DNA from: Urophycis tenuis
Lineage: Eukaryota; Chordata; Actinopteri; Gadiformes; Phycidae
Assembly: GCA_036785325.1 (NCBI GenBank)
Contig: JAXIVH010000001.1
Location: forward strand, 10,466,525-10,530,524
Reading direction: 5' to 3'
Length of the DNA: 64,000 bases
Positions within the stretch are counted from its first letter, which is position 1; the number at the start of each line of letters is the position of its first letter. This document shows, in pieces, positions 36,190 through 47,833 of the stretch. The position numbers and the translations under genes are program-made. Under the pieces are notes generated by a model. That model had not been told where the DNA came from. It did no database searches and worked only from the letters and a program-made list of their open reading frames with translations.

Positions 36190-38836
36190 TGCAAGCAGTT
36201 TTGAAAAATTTATTAAAAATAAATATCAAAATGTTTTCAGAACCCTCCAATACAGTCTTGTTCTACATCTCCTCGGGTACCTATGTATACATTTTGAAGT
36301 CTTTTGACTGTGCCATTTTCTAATAATCCCATGCTAAACTCATACCCAATACACATTGTATGGCTATGCAAGCAGTTTTTAAAAAATAATTAAAAATAAA
36401 TATCAAAATGTTTTCAGACTACACCACTACAGTCTTGTTCTACATCTCATCAGGTACCTATGTGTACATTTTGAAGTCATTTGACTGTGCCATTTTCTAA
36501 TAATCCCATGCTAAATTCATACCCAGTACACATTGTATGGCGACACAAGCAGTTTTGAGAAATTAATTAAAAATAAATATCAAAATGTTTTCAGACTACT
36601 CCACTACAGTCTTGTTCTACATCTCCTCAGGTACCTATGTGTACATTTTGAAGTTATTTGACTGTGCCATTTTCTAATAATCCTATGCTAAAGTCATACC
36701 CAATACACATTGTATGGCGACACAAGCAGTTTTGAGAAATTAATTAAAAATAAATATCAAAATGTTTTCAGACTACACCACTACAGTCTTGTTCTACATC
36801 TCCTCAGGTACCTATGTATGTATTTTGAAGTCATTTGACTGTGCCATTTTCTAATAATGTCATGCTAAAATCATACCCAGTACACATTGTATGGCGACAC
36901 AAGCAGTTTTGAAAAATTAATTAAAAAGAAATATCAAAATGTTTTCAGACTATTCCACTAGAGTCTTGTTCTACATCTCCCCAGCTACCTATGTCTACAT
37001 TTTGAAGTCTTTTGACTGTGCCATTTTTAAATAATCTCATGCTAAAATCATATCCAGTACACATTGTATGGCTATGCAAGCAGTTTTGAGAAATTAATTA
37101 AAAATAAATATCAAAATGTTTTCAGACTACTCCACTACAGTCTTGTTCTACATCTCCTCAGGTACCTATGTGTACATTTTGAAGTTATTTGACTGTGCCA
37201 TTTTCTAATAATCCTATGCTAAAGTCATACCCAATACACATTGTATGGCGACACAAGCAGTTTTGAGAAATTAATTAAAAATAAATATCAAAATGTTTTC
37301 AGACTACACCACTACAGTCTTGTTCTACATCTCCTCAGGTACCTATGTATGTATTTTGAAGTCATTTGACTGTGCCATTTTCTAATAATGTCATGCTAAA
37401 ATCATACCCAGTACACATTGTATGGCGACACAAGCAGTTTTGAAAAATTAATTAAAAAGAAATATCAAAATGTTTTCAGACTATTCCACTAGAGTCTTGT
37501 TCTACATCTCCCCAGCTACCTATGTCTACATTTTGAAGTCTTTTGACTGTGCCATTTTTAAATAATCTCATGCTAAAATCATATCCAGTACACATTGTAT
37601 GGCTATGCAAGCAGTTTGAAGAAATTAATTAAAAATAAATTTCAAAATGTTTTCAGACTACTCCACTACAGTCTTGTTCTACATCTCCTCAGCTACCTAT
37701 ATATGTATTTTGAAGTCATTTGACTGTGCCATTTTTAAATAATCTCATGCTAAAATCATACCCAGTACACATTGTATGGCTATGCAAGCAGTTTTAAGAA
37801 ATTAATTAAAAATAAATATCAAAATGTTTTCAGACTACTCCACTAAACTCTTGTTCTACATCTCCTCAGCTACCTGTGTATACATTTTGAAGGTATTTGA
37901 CTGTGCCATTTTTAAATAATCTCATGCTAAAATCATACCCAATACACATTGTATGGCGACACAAGCAGTTTTTAAAAATTAATTAAAAATAATAATCAAA
38001 ATGTTTTCAGAACATTCCACTACAGTCTTGTTCTACATATCCTCAGGTACCTATGGATACATTTTGAAGAAATGTGACTGTACCATTTTTTAATAATCCC
38101 ATGCTAAAATCATACCCAATACACATTGTTTGGCTAAACAAGCAGTTTTTAAAAATTAATTAAAAATAAATATCAAAATGTTTTCAGACTATTCCACTAG
38201 AGTCTTGTTCTACATCTCCCCAGCTACCTATGTCTACATTTTGAAGTCATTTGACTGTGCAATTTTGTAATAATCTCATGCTAAAATCATACCCAGTACA
38301 CATTGTATGGCTATGCAAGCAGTTTTAAGAAATTAATTAAAAATAAATATCAAAATGTTTTCAGACTACTCCACTAAAGTCTTGTTCTACATCTCCTCAG
38401 CTACGTGTGTATGTATTTTGAAGTCATTTGACTGTTCCATTTTGTAATAATCTCATGCTAAAGTCATACCCAGCACACATTGTATGGCGACGCAAGCAGT
38501 TTAAAAAAATTAATTAAAAATAAATATCAAAATGTTTTCAGACTACACCACTACAGTCTTGTTCAACATCTTCTCAGGTACCTATGTGTACATTTTGAAG
38601 TCTTTTGACAGTGCCATTTTTAAATAATCTCATGCTAAACTCATACCCAATACACATTGTATGGCGACACAAGCAGTTTTGAAAAATTAATTAAAAATAA
38701 ATATCAAAATGTTTTCAGACTACTCCACTACATTCTTGTTCTACATGTCCTCAGGTACCTCTGTGGACATTTTGAAGTTATTTGACTGTACCATTTTCTA
38801 ATAATCCCATGCTACACTCACACCCAATACACATTC
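36190..38836 (+). repeat. Tandem array, 177-bp unit, ~15 copies
   Basis: CAAGCAGTTTT recurs at 36192, 36369, 36546, 36723, 36900 and 37077, exactly 177 bp apart each time. Three-unit blocks 36546-37076 and 37077-37607 are nearly identical, which indicates a recent 531-bp higher-order duplication. Confidence 0.9.
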
Positions 38837-39179
38837 AGTTCAGTTCATTAAAGTTTTGTAATATATATCTACAGCGCTATTAGTACTACTTGCTTACTGC
38901 AACTACATCAACAACAACAAAGGGCAGAAAAATGTGAGGAACACATACTGAATAACAGATAACTGACTGCCACAGACTGAAAACACGCAGGTATACAAAA
39001 ATTCAAAGAGGCCTGGCAGGTTGGCAGATGATGGACTTATATGATGATGGTCCAGAGAAGGTAGAGATGACCGGTTAATTTGAAAAGCAAAAATGATGCA
39101 ATGAAAGCCCATTCTACAAGAGGAAAGGAGAGTGAGAGATAGAGATGAGGGGATGTCACAGGACAATGGCCCAAACTTT

Positions 39180-40375
39180 ATTGATTATTATAGAATGGTA
39201 CAGTCAAAAGGCTTCAAAATATCCACAGAGGTACCTGAGGAGACTGTAGTGGAGTGCTCTGAAAACATTTCGATTATAATTTTTCATTAATTTTTCAAAA
39301 CTGCTTGCATAGCCATACAATGTGTATTGGGCATGATTTTAGCATGGAATTACTAGAAAATGGCACAGTCAAAAGACTTCAAAATGTATACACAGGTAGC
39401 TGAGGAGATGTAGAACAAGAGTTTAGTGGAGTAGTCTGAAAACATTTTGATATTTATTTTTAATTAATTTCTTAAAACTGCTTGTGTCGCCATACAATGT
39501 GTACTGGGTATGATTTTAGCATGAGATTATTTAAAAATGGCACAGTCAAATGACTTCAAAATACATATATAGGTAGCTGAGGAGATGTAGAACAAGACTG
39601 TAGTGGAGTAGTCTGAAAACATTTTGAAATTTATTTTTAATTAATTTCTTCAAACTGCTTGCATAGCCATACAATGTGTACTGGATATGATTTTAGCATG
39701 AGATTATTTAAAAATGGCACAGTCAAAAGACTTCAAAATGTACACATAGGTACCTAAGAAGATGTTGAACAAGACTGTCGTAGTGTAGTCTGAAAACATT
39801 TTGATATTTATTTTTAATTAATTTTTCAAAACTGCTTGTGTCGCCATACAATGTGTACTGGGTATGATTTTAGCATGAGATTATTAGAAAATGGCACAGT
39901 CAAATACCTTCAAAATGTACACATAGGTACCCGAGGAGATGTAGAACAAGACTGTAGTGGAGTAGTCTGAAAACACTTTGATATTTATTTTTAATTAATT
40001 TTTCAAAACTGCTTGTGTCGCCATGCAATTTGTACTGGGTAAGACTTTAGCATGAGATTATTAGAAAATGGCACAGTCAAATGACTTCAAAATACATACC
40101 TAGGTACCTGAGGAGATGTAGAACAAGACTTTATTGGTGTAGTCTGAAAACATTTTGATATTTATTTTTAATTATTTTTTAAATACTGCTTGCATAGCCA
40201 TACAATGTGTATTGGGTATGATTTTAGCATGGGATTATTAGAAAATGGCACAGTCAAATGACTTCAAAATACATAGATAGGTACCAGAGGAGATGTGGAA
40301 CAACACTGTAGTGGAGTAGTCTGAAAGCATTTTGATATTTATTTTTAATTAATTTTTAAAAACTGCTTGCATGGC
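39180..40375 (-). repeat. Inverted tandem array, 177-bp unit, ~7 copies
   Basis: The same unit as the left array in reverse orientation (for example AAAACTGCTTG about every 177 bp). Fewer copies than the left arm, so the two arms have expanded or contracted independently. Confidence 0.9.
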
Positions 40376-40897
40376 CAATGGCCATAACATTTGTAGTTGA
40401 TTTGATTTGTGTTGTCTACGATTGTTTAGAATCTGTTTATGCAGAATATAATCTGGATGGGCTATTGGTGGTGCGTCAATATTTTTTTTGTTTGTTTTAT
40501 GTAGTAAAACAACAACAACAACAAAGCAATGACAGATGTATTTCGATAAACGAGATGTACGAAGACTTGAATGCACCATCTAGCCGCTCACATGCTTTAC
40601 CGTAACAAATGATGTAGACGGGCACTTTAGTTTTGAACCGCAGATAGCGTGACCGCAGTAAATAACAGCAATAACAGTAATTATTCTACAAGTCTACGTT
40701 CGGTAAACCTGATCCGTCAAAGTGCAGCCAAACGAATGCGCCATATTATAAATAGCCCATGCAATGTTTTTATAAAATCTAAAATAACTTAAACGTAGTT
40801 TTTTTTTTTCTCCAGTCAAATGAAACCGCTACTTTTTTTTCTTCTTTTTGATTTAGTTAGTTTCAGAAGCAAAGTCAGAAGAAGAGTCTCCGGGTAC

Positions 40898-40990
40898 CTT
40901 TCTGGAGATGCGCGACCCTCGGTGCAGATGTCTCCTCACCAACGGCAGAGTAGCGAAGCAGTCCCTCTCATCCGTTTAAGTAACGAGAAA
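40898..40990 (-). other. Putative 5' non-coding exon and promoter region, copy 2
   Basis: This block is closely similar to 13386-13480 upstream of copy 1 and ends (minus strand) in AAAG followed by a GTAC donor. Both SAM exons are preceded by a splice-acceptor-like TAG immediately before the ATG, so a separate 5' untranslated exon is expected. Upstream, both copies conserve an inverted CCAAT box (GATTGGTGG on plus, near 41060 and 13550) and an ATGCAT-type motif. The exon is now ~5.2 kb from the SAM exon because of the foldback element at 35909-40659. Inferred from paralogue conservation only; no transcript evidence. Confidence 0.45.
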
Positions 40991-41329
40991 TGAAGGTCCT
41001 GTTCGAGAAACCAACGGGGTTGGAATATGCATGAACTACGAGTTGTGAATGCGCTGTGATTGGTGGAGTTCACGTGATCGTTCTGCGGGTTGCAATTTAA
41101 GGCAATTTATTAACATCTCACGAAGATACTGTGACGCGTTTGTGGTTCACGTGGCCTAGTTTTCATCTACGATTCTACCTAATTGTTTTTTGGCAAATCT
41201 GCATGAGCCCGCAGACTCTCTAGCTCGCTCACTCACTCACTCACTGACTCTCGCAGATATTTTTTTTCAATGACATTAAGAAGAGCTTTATTGGCATGCA
41301 AAATAAACCAATGACCAGTTTAAGAAGTC

Positions 41330-41715
41330 CTGTAGAGATACATCTTTCCTGTCTTGCTGTCCTGTGTGTCTCACTGTGTGGTGATTATTGATTATTGAGT
41401 AACTTGTTGTCCTCCCCTGTTGTGTACGCCTGTCCATGATGGCACCTATTGTCCCCCGTCCCTCTGACCATCCCAGCACAGAGGGACTCCCTTCTGTGTT
41501 CCTTCTCAGGGTTCTCTCCTTGGTCATTGTTCTTTGCTCTTCAGAGGGCCAGGGTTCTGTGGGTGCACAATGGGGCCTGTGTAGCGTTTTGTAAACGTGA
41601 TGAAGCGATAAGCAAATAAAGTTGCCTTGACCTGAAATGAGGATGACACAAATTGGCTGTAGCGCCTTGTGAATTCTGCTCCCACGCCACCATCAAACGT
41701 GTGTTATCAAAGCCT
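41330..41715. repeat. Duplicated block B (copy 2 side)
   Basis: Matches 19800-20175. It is interrupted at 41716 by a hAT element and resumes at 42752-42806 (CTCACATTTCAACCTGTAGT). Supports one large tandem duplication of gene plus upstream flank. Confidence 0.75.
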
Positions 41716-42751
41716 CAGTGGCGTAACTACCAGTAAGCAGCTACTCCAGTCGCTTACGGGCCCCAGCCAATCAAGTAAAGGGCTCCACCCACAACAATAA
41801 TTTCATCCTTCCGCCGGGGCCCTTCATTCAAGTCAAAATCCGAGCCACTCCTTCGCATCCATTTTAGGTAGAATCTGCCAATCGGGCCGTATATGAACTC
41901 CTCAGAATCTCACACACTTCTAGTCCATGATGTCCCTGGAAGCATATCCATCCAAATTACTCAAACATATTTGAATTGATATTGACAACATATTTTGGTG
42001 ATCATTAAATCATTTTTGAAGCTCACAACAATGTATTTTGGTGTATTTTGTTTTACATTGCAACTGGGGATTGTGGGATATGGTAGTGAACGTGCACGTG
42101 CGTAGCTCAGTTGGCAGCCATTACACGTTGACCTTTAGTTAGCGATAGCGATAGAGATAGCAATGGAGGAGTACAAACATAAAAGTGGCTTTCTGGATTT
42201 TTACAAAGATGACATAACTGCTGATTTTTCCATTTGATTGTCATCATTTCCCGACAATACCAGTTACAGTGGCATCTGCAGAGCGCTCATTTTCCAAACT
42301 TGAACTTATAAAAAGCTACCTGAGGAGCTCAATGGGACAGTCTCATCTCTCTGGACTTGCCATAATGTCGATTGAGAATGCACGTGCGCGTCACCTGGAC
42401 ATTAAGGATTTAATTGACAACTTTGTGCAGAGGAAAGCCCGGAAAATGCAGCTATGATGTAAGTCAGCACCTTTGTATGTATTTTAATGATCAGGTATTG
42501 CTTTTGGGTTTATTGTGTCTTTGGTGTGCACTTCGGAGTTTGTTCTTTTTGGTGCGCCGTCACCAGTGTTTTTTATTTATTTTAGTGTGCTTACTTTTGC
42601 GAATCGTCTCATTGCTGTAGGCTTATATGACCTAATGGCCTATGGTAGGCTATTGGTGGACGTTGCATCATTATGCGTTGTAGCCTATAGGGGGGTGGGC
42701 CCGTCTTGATCATACTGCTTACAGGCCCGCCGTTGGCTTGTTACGCCACTG
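41716..42751 (+). mobile_element. hAT transposon, internally deleted, with hATC domain
   Basis: Inverted termini CAGTGGCGTAAC / GTTACGCCACTG and an 8-bp duplication CAAAGCCT/CAAGGCCT (one mismatch) at 41708-41715 and 42752-42759. Copy 1 holds the single-copy empty site at 20168-20175. The frame 42269-42457 encodes the C-terminal dimerisation domain of hAT transposases (ASAERSFSKLELIKSYLRSS, GLAIMSIENARA, then DLIDNF). The catalytic core is missing. Confidence 0.85.
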
Positions 42752-42849
42752 CAAGGCCTACTATATATGCTCACATTTCAACCTGTAGTCGACTACACAG
42801 TGGGGATATATATATATATGTGACTGCGGAGTCACTCCCCATCTTCCGG

Positions 42850-44300
42850 AAGAGAAGTCATTCTCTTCCGGAATGACTTAATGGCTTCAGGACGTAATGA
42901 CTTCAGACCCGTCGCCCTGACCTCTGTGGTTATGAAGTCCTTTGAGCGCCTTGTGCTCTCACACCTAAAAGGCATCACCGACCCCCTCCTGGACCCCCTG
43001 CAGTTTGCCTACAGAGCCAACAGGTCTGTAGAAGATGCAGTCAACTTGGCCCTCCACTACATCCTCCAGCACCTGGACTCCGCAGGAAGCCAGGATCCTG
43101 TTTGTGGATTTCAGCTCTGCTTTCAACACTATCATCCCGGCTCTGCTTCAGGAGAAGTTCTCACAGCTGAGTGTGCCTGACTCCACCTGCAGATGGATTA
43201 CAGACTTCCTGTCTGACAGGAAGCAGCATGTGAAGCTGGGAAAACGCATCTCTGAATCACAGACCATCAGCACCGGTTCCCCCCAGGGCTGTGTTCTTTC
43301 TCCTCTGCTCTTCTCCCTGTACACAAACAGCTGCACCTCCAGTCACCAGTCCGTCAAGCTTCTGAAGTTTGCAGATGACACCACCCTCATCGGACTCATT
43401 TCTGATGGTGATGAGTCTGACTACAGGTACAGGGAGGTAGACCATCTGGTAACATGGTGCAGCCAAAACAACCTAGAGCTCAACACTCTAAAGACAGTGG
43501 GGATGGTTGTGGACTTCAGGAAGAACTCAGCCTCACCTGCTCCCATCACCCTCTGCGACTACACAATTGACACCGTGGAGTCTTTCCACTTCCTGGGAAC
43601 TGTCATCTCCCAGGATCTCAGGTGGGAGCTGAACATCAACTCCCTCATCAAGAAAGCCCAGCAGAGGATGTACTTCCTGAGGCAGCTGAAGAAATTCAAC
43701 CTGCCCAGGACAATGATGGTGCACTTCTACTCCTCCATCATTGAGTCCATCCTCACCTCCTCCATCACCATCTGGTTCGCTGCTGCCACTGCCAAGGACA
43801 AGGGCAGACTGCAGCGCATCATTCGGTCTGCAGAGAAGGTTGGCTGCAATCTGCCATCGCTCCAGGACCTGTACACCTCCAGGACCCTGCGGCGTGTAGG
43901 TAAGATTATGGCCGACCCCTCCCACCCCGGTCACAAACTCTTTACCTCACTCCCCTCTGGCAGGAGGCTGCGGTCCATCAGGACCAAAACCTCACGGCAC
44001 AAGAACAGTTTTTTTCCCGTCTGCCACTACCCTTGTCAACAAGGCCCGGAGCCCACCCTGACACTGACTCTCTCCCTCCCCTCACACAGTCCTACATGCT
44101 ACATTAACGCACAGTGTGTACTCATTGGGGACCACCATTTTTCTATACTTGCACTACTGCTCCGTGTTCATTGTATATATATTTATAGTTATATTACTTA
44201 TATTTTTAATACTGTTTTTCTTTTGCACCAATTGCACCAGGTCAAATTCCTTGTAGGTATAAACCTACTTGGCAATAAACTTGTTTCTGATTCTGATTCT
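42850..44300 (+). mobile_element. Rex/L2-type LINE, 5'-truncated, with RT
   Basis: RT spread over two frames: 42881 to ~43090 (FRPVALTSVVMKSFERLVL, DPLQFAYRANRSVEDAV), then a frameshift into 43090-44030 (ILFVDFSSAFNTI, STGSPQGCVLSPLLFSLYT, FADDTTLIGL, HFLGTVISQDLRW). The FADD motif is intact. The 3' end has AATAAAC and a short GATTCT tandem tail at ~44275-44303. It is inserted into an older L2, whose pieces remain at 42820-42850 and 44310-44490. Confidence 0.8.
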
Positions 44301-44309
44301 GATAATCGC

Positions 44310-44490
44310 TCTTGTAACTTGGCACTTAGCCAGATATGTTGTACACTAGCAATGGTTAATCTAGCAATTGAAATTCTTGAAACTTGATTACTTGATTACT
44401 TTCTTACTGTAGCAGCAGTGCAATGTTTCACCTTCATATGACAAATGTACTCTTTGTAAGTCACTTTGGATGTCTGCTAAATGCCCTAAA
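44310..44490 (+). mobile_element. L2 LINE 3' tail (right part of split copy)
   Basis: Similar to 31990-32180 (CTAGCAATTGAA...CTTGAAACTTG...GTCTGCTAAATGCCC). Its left part (ACTGCGGAGTCACTCCCCAT) lies at 42822-42841, across the nested LINE. Confidence 0.65.
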
Positions 44491-44726
44491 TATAATGTGA
44501 AATGCACACACTCTTTTTAACATGCATGTCAATGAAGTGTGATTACTGCAGTGTGGTTCATGTCAGGGAAAGACAGGGTGTCTCACCCCTCTATCTTCCT
44601 CTCTCCCTCACCCCCTCTCATGCCTCTCTACTTTTCTGATTCGCTCCCTCCACTATCGCTCTCTCACTCACCCATCTCCTTCCCCTCCCGTCTATCTGTT
44701 CTTTAAGGTGAGGGCAGGTTTGAGCC

Positions 44727-46368
44727 ATGATCCGATTCAGTTGGACCCCTCAAACTGAGCGTCCCAAGCAAGCAATGGTTTGGTTCGTTTTAAATACCCC
44801 AAACTTTTTCCCTACAGTGTCTGAGCAGCCTGTAAAAAGCCTTGGGAGGTGGTATGATGCAAGCCGGAAGGACAAAGACCAGGTGCAACAATTGCGCAAG
44901 GACATCAGCAGTGGCCTACAGTCCATTGACAACACCCAACTGCCTGGAAAGCTAAAGGCCTGGTGCTTGCAGTTTGGATTCCTACCCCGGATATTGTGGC
45001 CCCTCGCAGTGTGGCCCCCGGATATGGCCGGGGTAGGAATTGGCCCCTCGCAGTGGCCCCGCGCAGTTTATGAGGTACCAATCTCAACTGTAGAGAAGTT
45101 GGAAAGAACAGTCACAGGCTACATCAAGAAATGGCTTGGAGTTCCACGATGCCTTACCACCATAGGCCTCTACGGAGATAGCATCCTCAAGCTGCCTCTC
45201 ACCAGTCTCACAGAGGAGTTCAAGTGTGCAAAAACAAGACTCCAGATGACACCGAATGAATCCAGAGACACACTGGTGAGCAGCAATGCACCAACCTTAA
45301 CCACTGGGCGCAAATGGAGACCAGCCAAAGCAGTGGAGGAAGCAACAGCAGCCCTCAAACATGCTGACATTGTGGGCTATGTTCAGCAAGGGAGAGGAGG
45401 CTTTGGGCTAACAGCCACCCCCCCAGCCTGGAGTAAGGCCACAGCACCAGAACGGAGGAAGATGGTTGTGGAGGAAGTACGCCACCAGGAGGAGGCTGAA
45501 CGGTGGGCCAAGGCAGTCTCTCTTGGCAAACAGAGACAGTGGACAAGGTGGGATAGTGTGGAGAGGAGGAAGATCAGCTGGAAGGACATGTGGGCCATGG
45601 AAGCGAGACAGTTGAGCTTTTCCATCAGAGCTACATACGATATCCTTCCAACACCAGTTAACCTTCATCAGTGGTTTGGTGAAGACCCCGGGGTGTGCCC
45701 TATGTTCCATGCCAGCGACACTCAGACACATTCTCAAAGGGTGCAAAACCAGTCTCACCCAGGGGCGTTATACTTGGCGTCACAACCAAGTCCTAAAGGT
45801 CCTTGCATCCACTCTGGAGGACAGACGAGCTGCCACCAACTCCCTACCACCACCAACATCCAACCAACAACGGACAACTACCTTTGTCCGTGAGGGGGCT
45901 AAGGTAACCAGAAGCTGCTCTACACCATGTGAGCGAGGCCAGCTACGCTTAGCCCATGACTGGAAGATGCTGGCTGATATTGGCCGACAGCTGGTTTTTC
46001 CTCCAGAGATTGCTACAACCACCCTGAGACCTGACCTGGTGCTCTGGTCCCCTTCTCTAAAAAAGGTGTACATCATCGAACTCACAGTACCCTGGGAGGA
46101 CGCAGTGGATGAGGCTTATGAGCGAAAATATCTACGCTATGCCGAGCTTGCTGCTGAAGCACAACACCGCGGCTGGAACGCTGAGGTTCGCCCAGTGGAG
46201 GTGGGATGCAGAGGGTTTGTGGCAAGATCTACCACAAGGCTGTTTGCAGACCTGGGAGTCAGAGGCCAGAACCAGCGCTCAGCCATCAAAGCTGCATCGG
46301 AGGCAGCCGAAAGGAGCAGCCAGTGGCTTTTCATGAGGAGGAAAGACCCCTGCTGGGCCCCAAAGTAG
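44727..46368 (+). mobile_element. R2-superclade LINE C-terminus with restriction-like endonuclease (frameshifted)
   Basis: Two overlapping frames, 44727 to ~45690 and ~45690-46368, belong to one polypeptide broken by a single-nucleotide shift near 45685-45700. The first covers the RT thumb/linker (KDISSGLQSIDNTQLPGKLK, VTGYIKKWLGVPR). The second begins with a CCHC knuckle (CALCSMPATLRHILKGC), then a PD-(D/E)xK-type nuclease (RPDLVLWS ... VYIIELTVPWED). This order, zinc knuckle then restriction-like endonuclease, is characteristic of R2/NeSL/Utopia-group LINEs. The RT palm is missing, so the copy is 5'-truncated. A small local insertion repeats GGCCCCTCGCAGT near 45000-45060. Confidence 0.75.
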
Positions 46369-46739
46369 TAAACCAGGAGGTATGCGGTCAGCTTTGGCTT
46401 GACTCAGGGAATAGGATGCCACTGCCATGCATAGTCCCACGAGAACTTTTTCCTTCTCGCGACGAGTCTGGACGCAAGCTCAGGTCTGATCAGCCTGTAG
46501 CTGGCCACCTTGGGGAGGGTGTATAGTGTTGAGGCCGAAACACCCTATGATCCAAGGATACACTACTGATGATGCGTATCCAGCTCCCACCATTCATTCA
46601 TCACCAAGACGACACCAAGACGTCATTCATCACAACGACACTCTTAAGTATGTGCTTGCACAAAGGAAACTTACATCTTCTCCTGTGTTTGATAAACTTT
46701 CAGTTGCAGTGGAGTAGTGGTGTTGTTTGAAAGCTCTGA

Positions 46740-47802
46740 GGGTTGGGTTTGGCATTCTCTTTTGTATTGTATTGAACTGGAGTATTGGCCAACTTAACTT
46801 AACCAAGGTCTTATGCGGTCAATTGTGAAGGAACAACCTGTAGTATCATGGCTAACCATGCGTGCGTGTATGTGTGTGTGTGTGTGAGTGGGGGGGGAGT
46901 CTGACAATAAACCCAACAACAAATACAATCTTCCAGTGATTTACAGCCAGAACCGGTCCGGCTAATCCTCAACTGCTCGATATGAAGATGGAAGAAGCCT
47001 CTAAAAACACAAGATCTCATTAAAAATATCAGAAGTAAAAAGGTTCTCTCCATACACTGACTTCATTATGTAATAGAAAACCCATTTCAGCTGAGAAAGT
47101 TTGAGAAAGTGTGAGAAATGTGCATATCATAAAAAACAAACGTCTATTGGACTGAACCATGAAAAGTATCCAGATGTGTTTCCATGGAGCGGCAGCGAGC
47201 CCCGGGAGCCTGCACACGGTACGATGGCCGCCGTGTGGCAGAGACACCGGCACCTGGAACCTGCCAGACACCGAGAGCATCAAACCACCACAGAGACCAT
47301 TTCAGCACATCATGCCCTTTCATAGACCTCGAGAGAGCTGGCACATATACACGCACACACACTCATGCACGCACGCACGCACACACGCAAGCACACACAA
47401 TGAGAACGGAGTGTTAAGGGAGAGTTGGACAGAGAGAATGATAATGAGAGAGAGTGTGTAGGAGTGATGAAGAGAGAGATGGACAGAGTGGCAGAGAGTG
47501 ATAGAGTTCAATGTCGACACCTCGCCAAGACCTCTTCTCCCCAGCTCCCACGGCATCCTGGGAAAACTATTGGATGGCGAGACCTCAAGAGGTCCCGCCG
47601 CTGCCGCCGCCCAATCGGCTGAACCTGGAAAGTCGAAATGTGATTGGTTTGGCTCGGTTTGGTTAAGGGCGGCATGTCCCATTTCGGTGCTAACTTTTGT
47701 GTTCCTGCTCGTAATCTACGTAAATGCATGTACTCGACCGGCTGCTTTGTGCTCTCAACAAACACGTCCTCCTCCTGCATCTGAGGAGGTCTGAGAAGGT
47801 CT

Positions 47803-47833
<31 letters not shown>

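Larger units (their letters stand above)
35909..40659. mobile_element. 4.75-kb foldback transposon carrying a 177-bp satellite
   Basis: Perfect 8-bp target duplication AAATAACA (35901-35908 and 40660-40667). Termini ACTGCGGTCACGCTATCTGC are inverted and continue as ~280-bp terminal repeats with scattered mismatches. Inside each terminal repeat lies a tandem array of the same 177-bp unit, in opposite orientations (left 36190-38836, right ~39180-40375). The centre 38837-39178 is non-repetitive and non-coding. Copy 1 keeps the empty site at ~13150 (AATAACA). An 8-bp duplication fits hAT- or P-type transposases; the family is not determined. No transposase, so non-autonomous. Confidence 0.85.

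Noticed and set aside
36192..40375. Regular 177-bp repeats considered as a CRISPR array
   Set aside because: Contiguous satellite units without spacers, in a vertebrate genome and inverted within one transposon.
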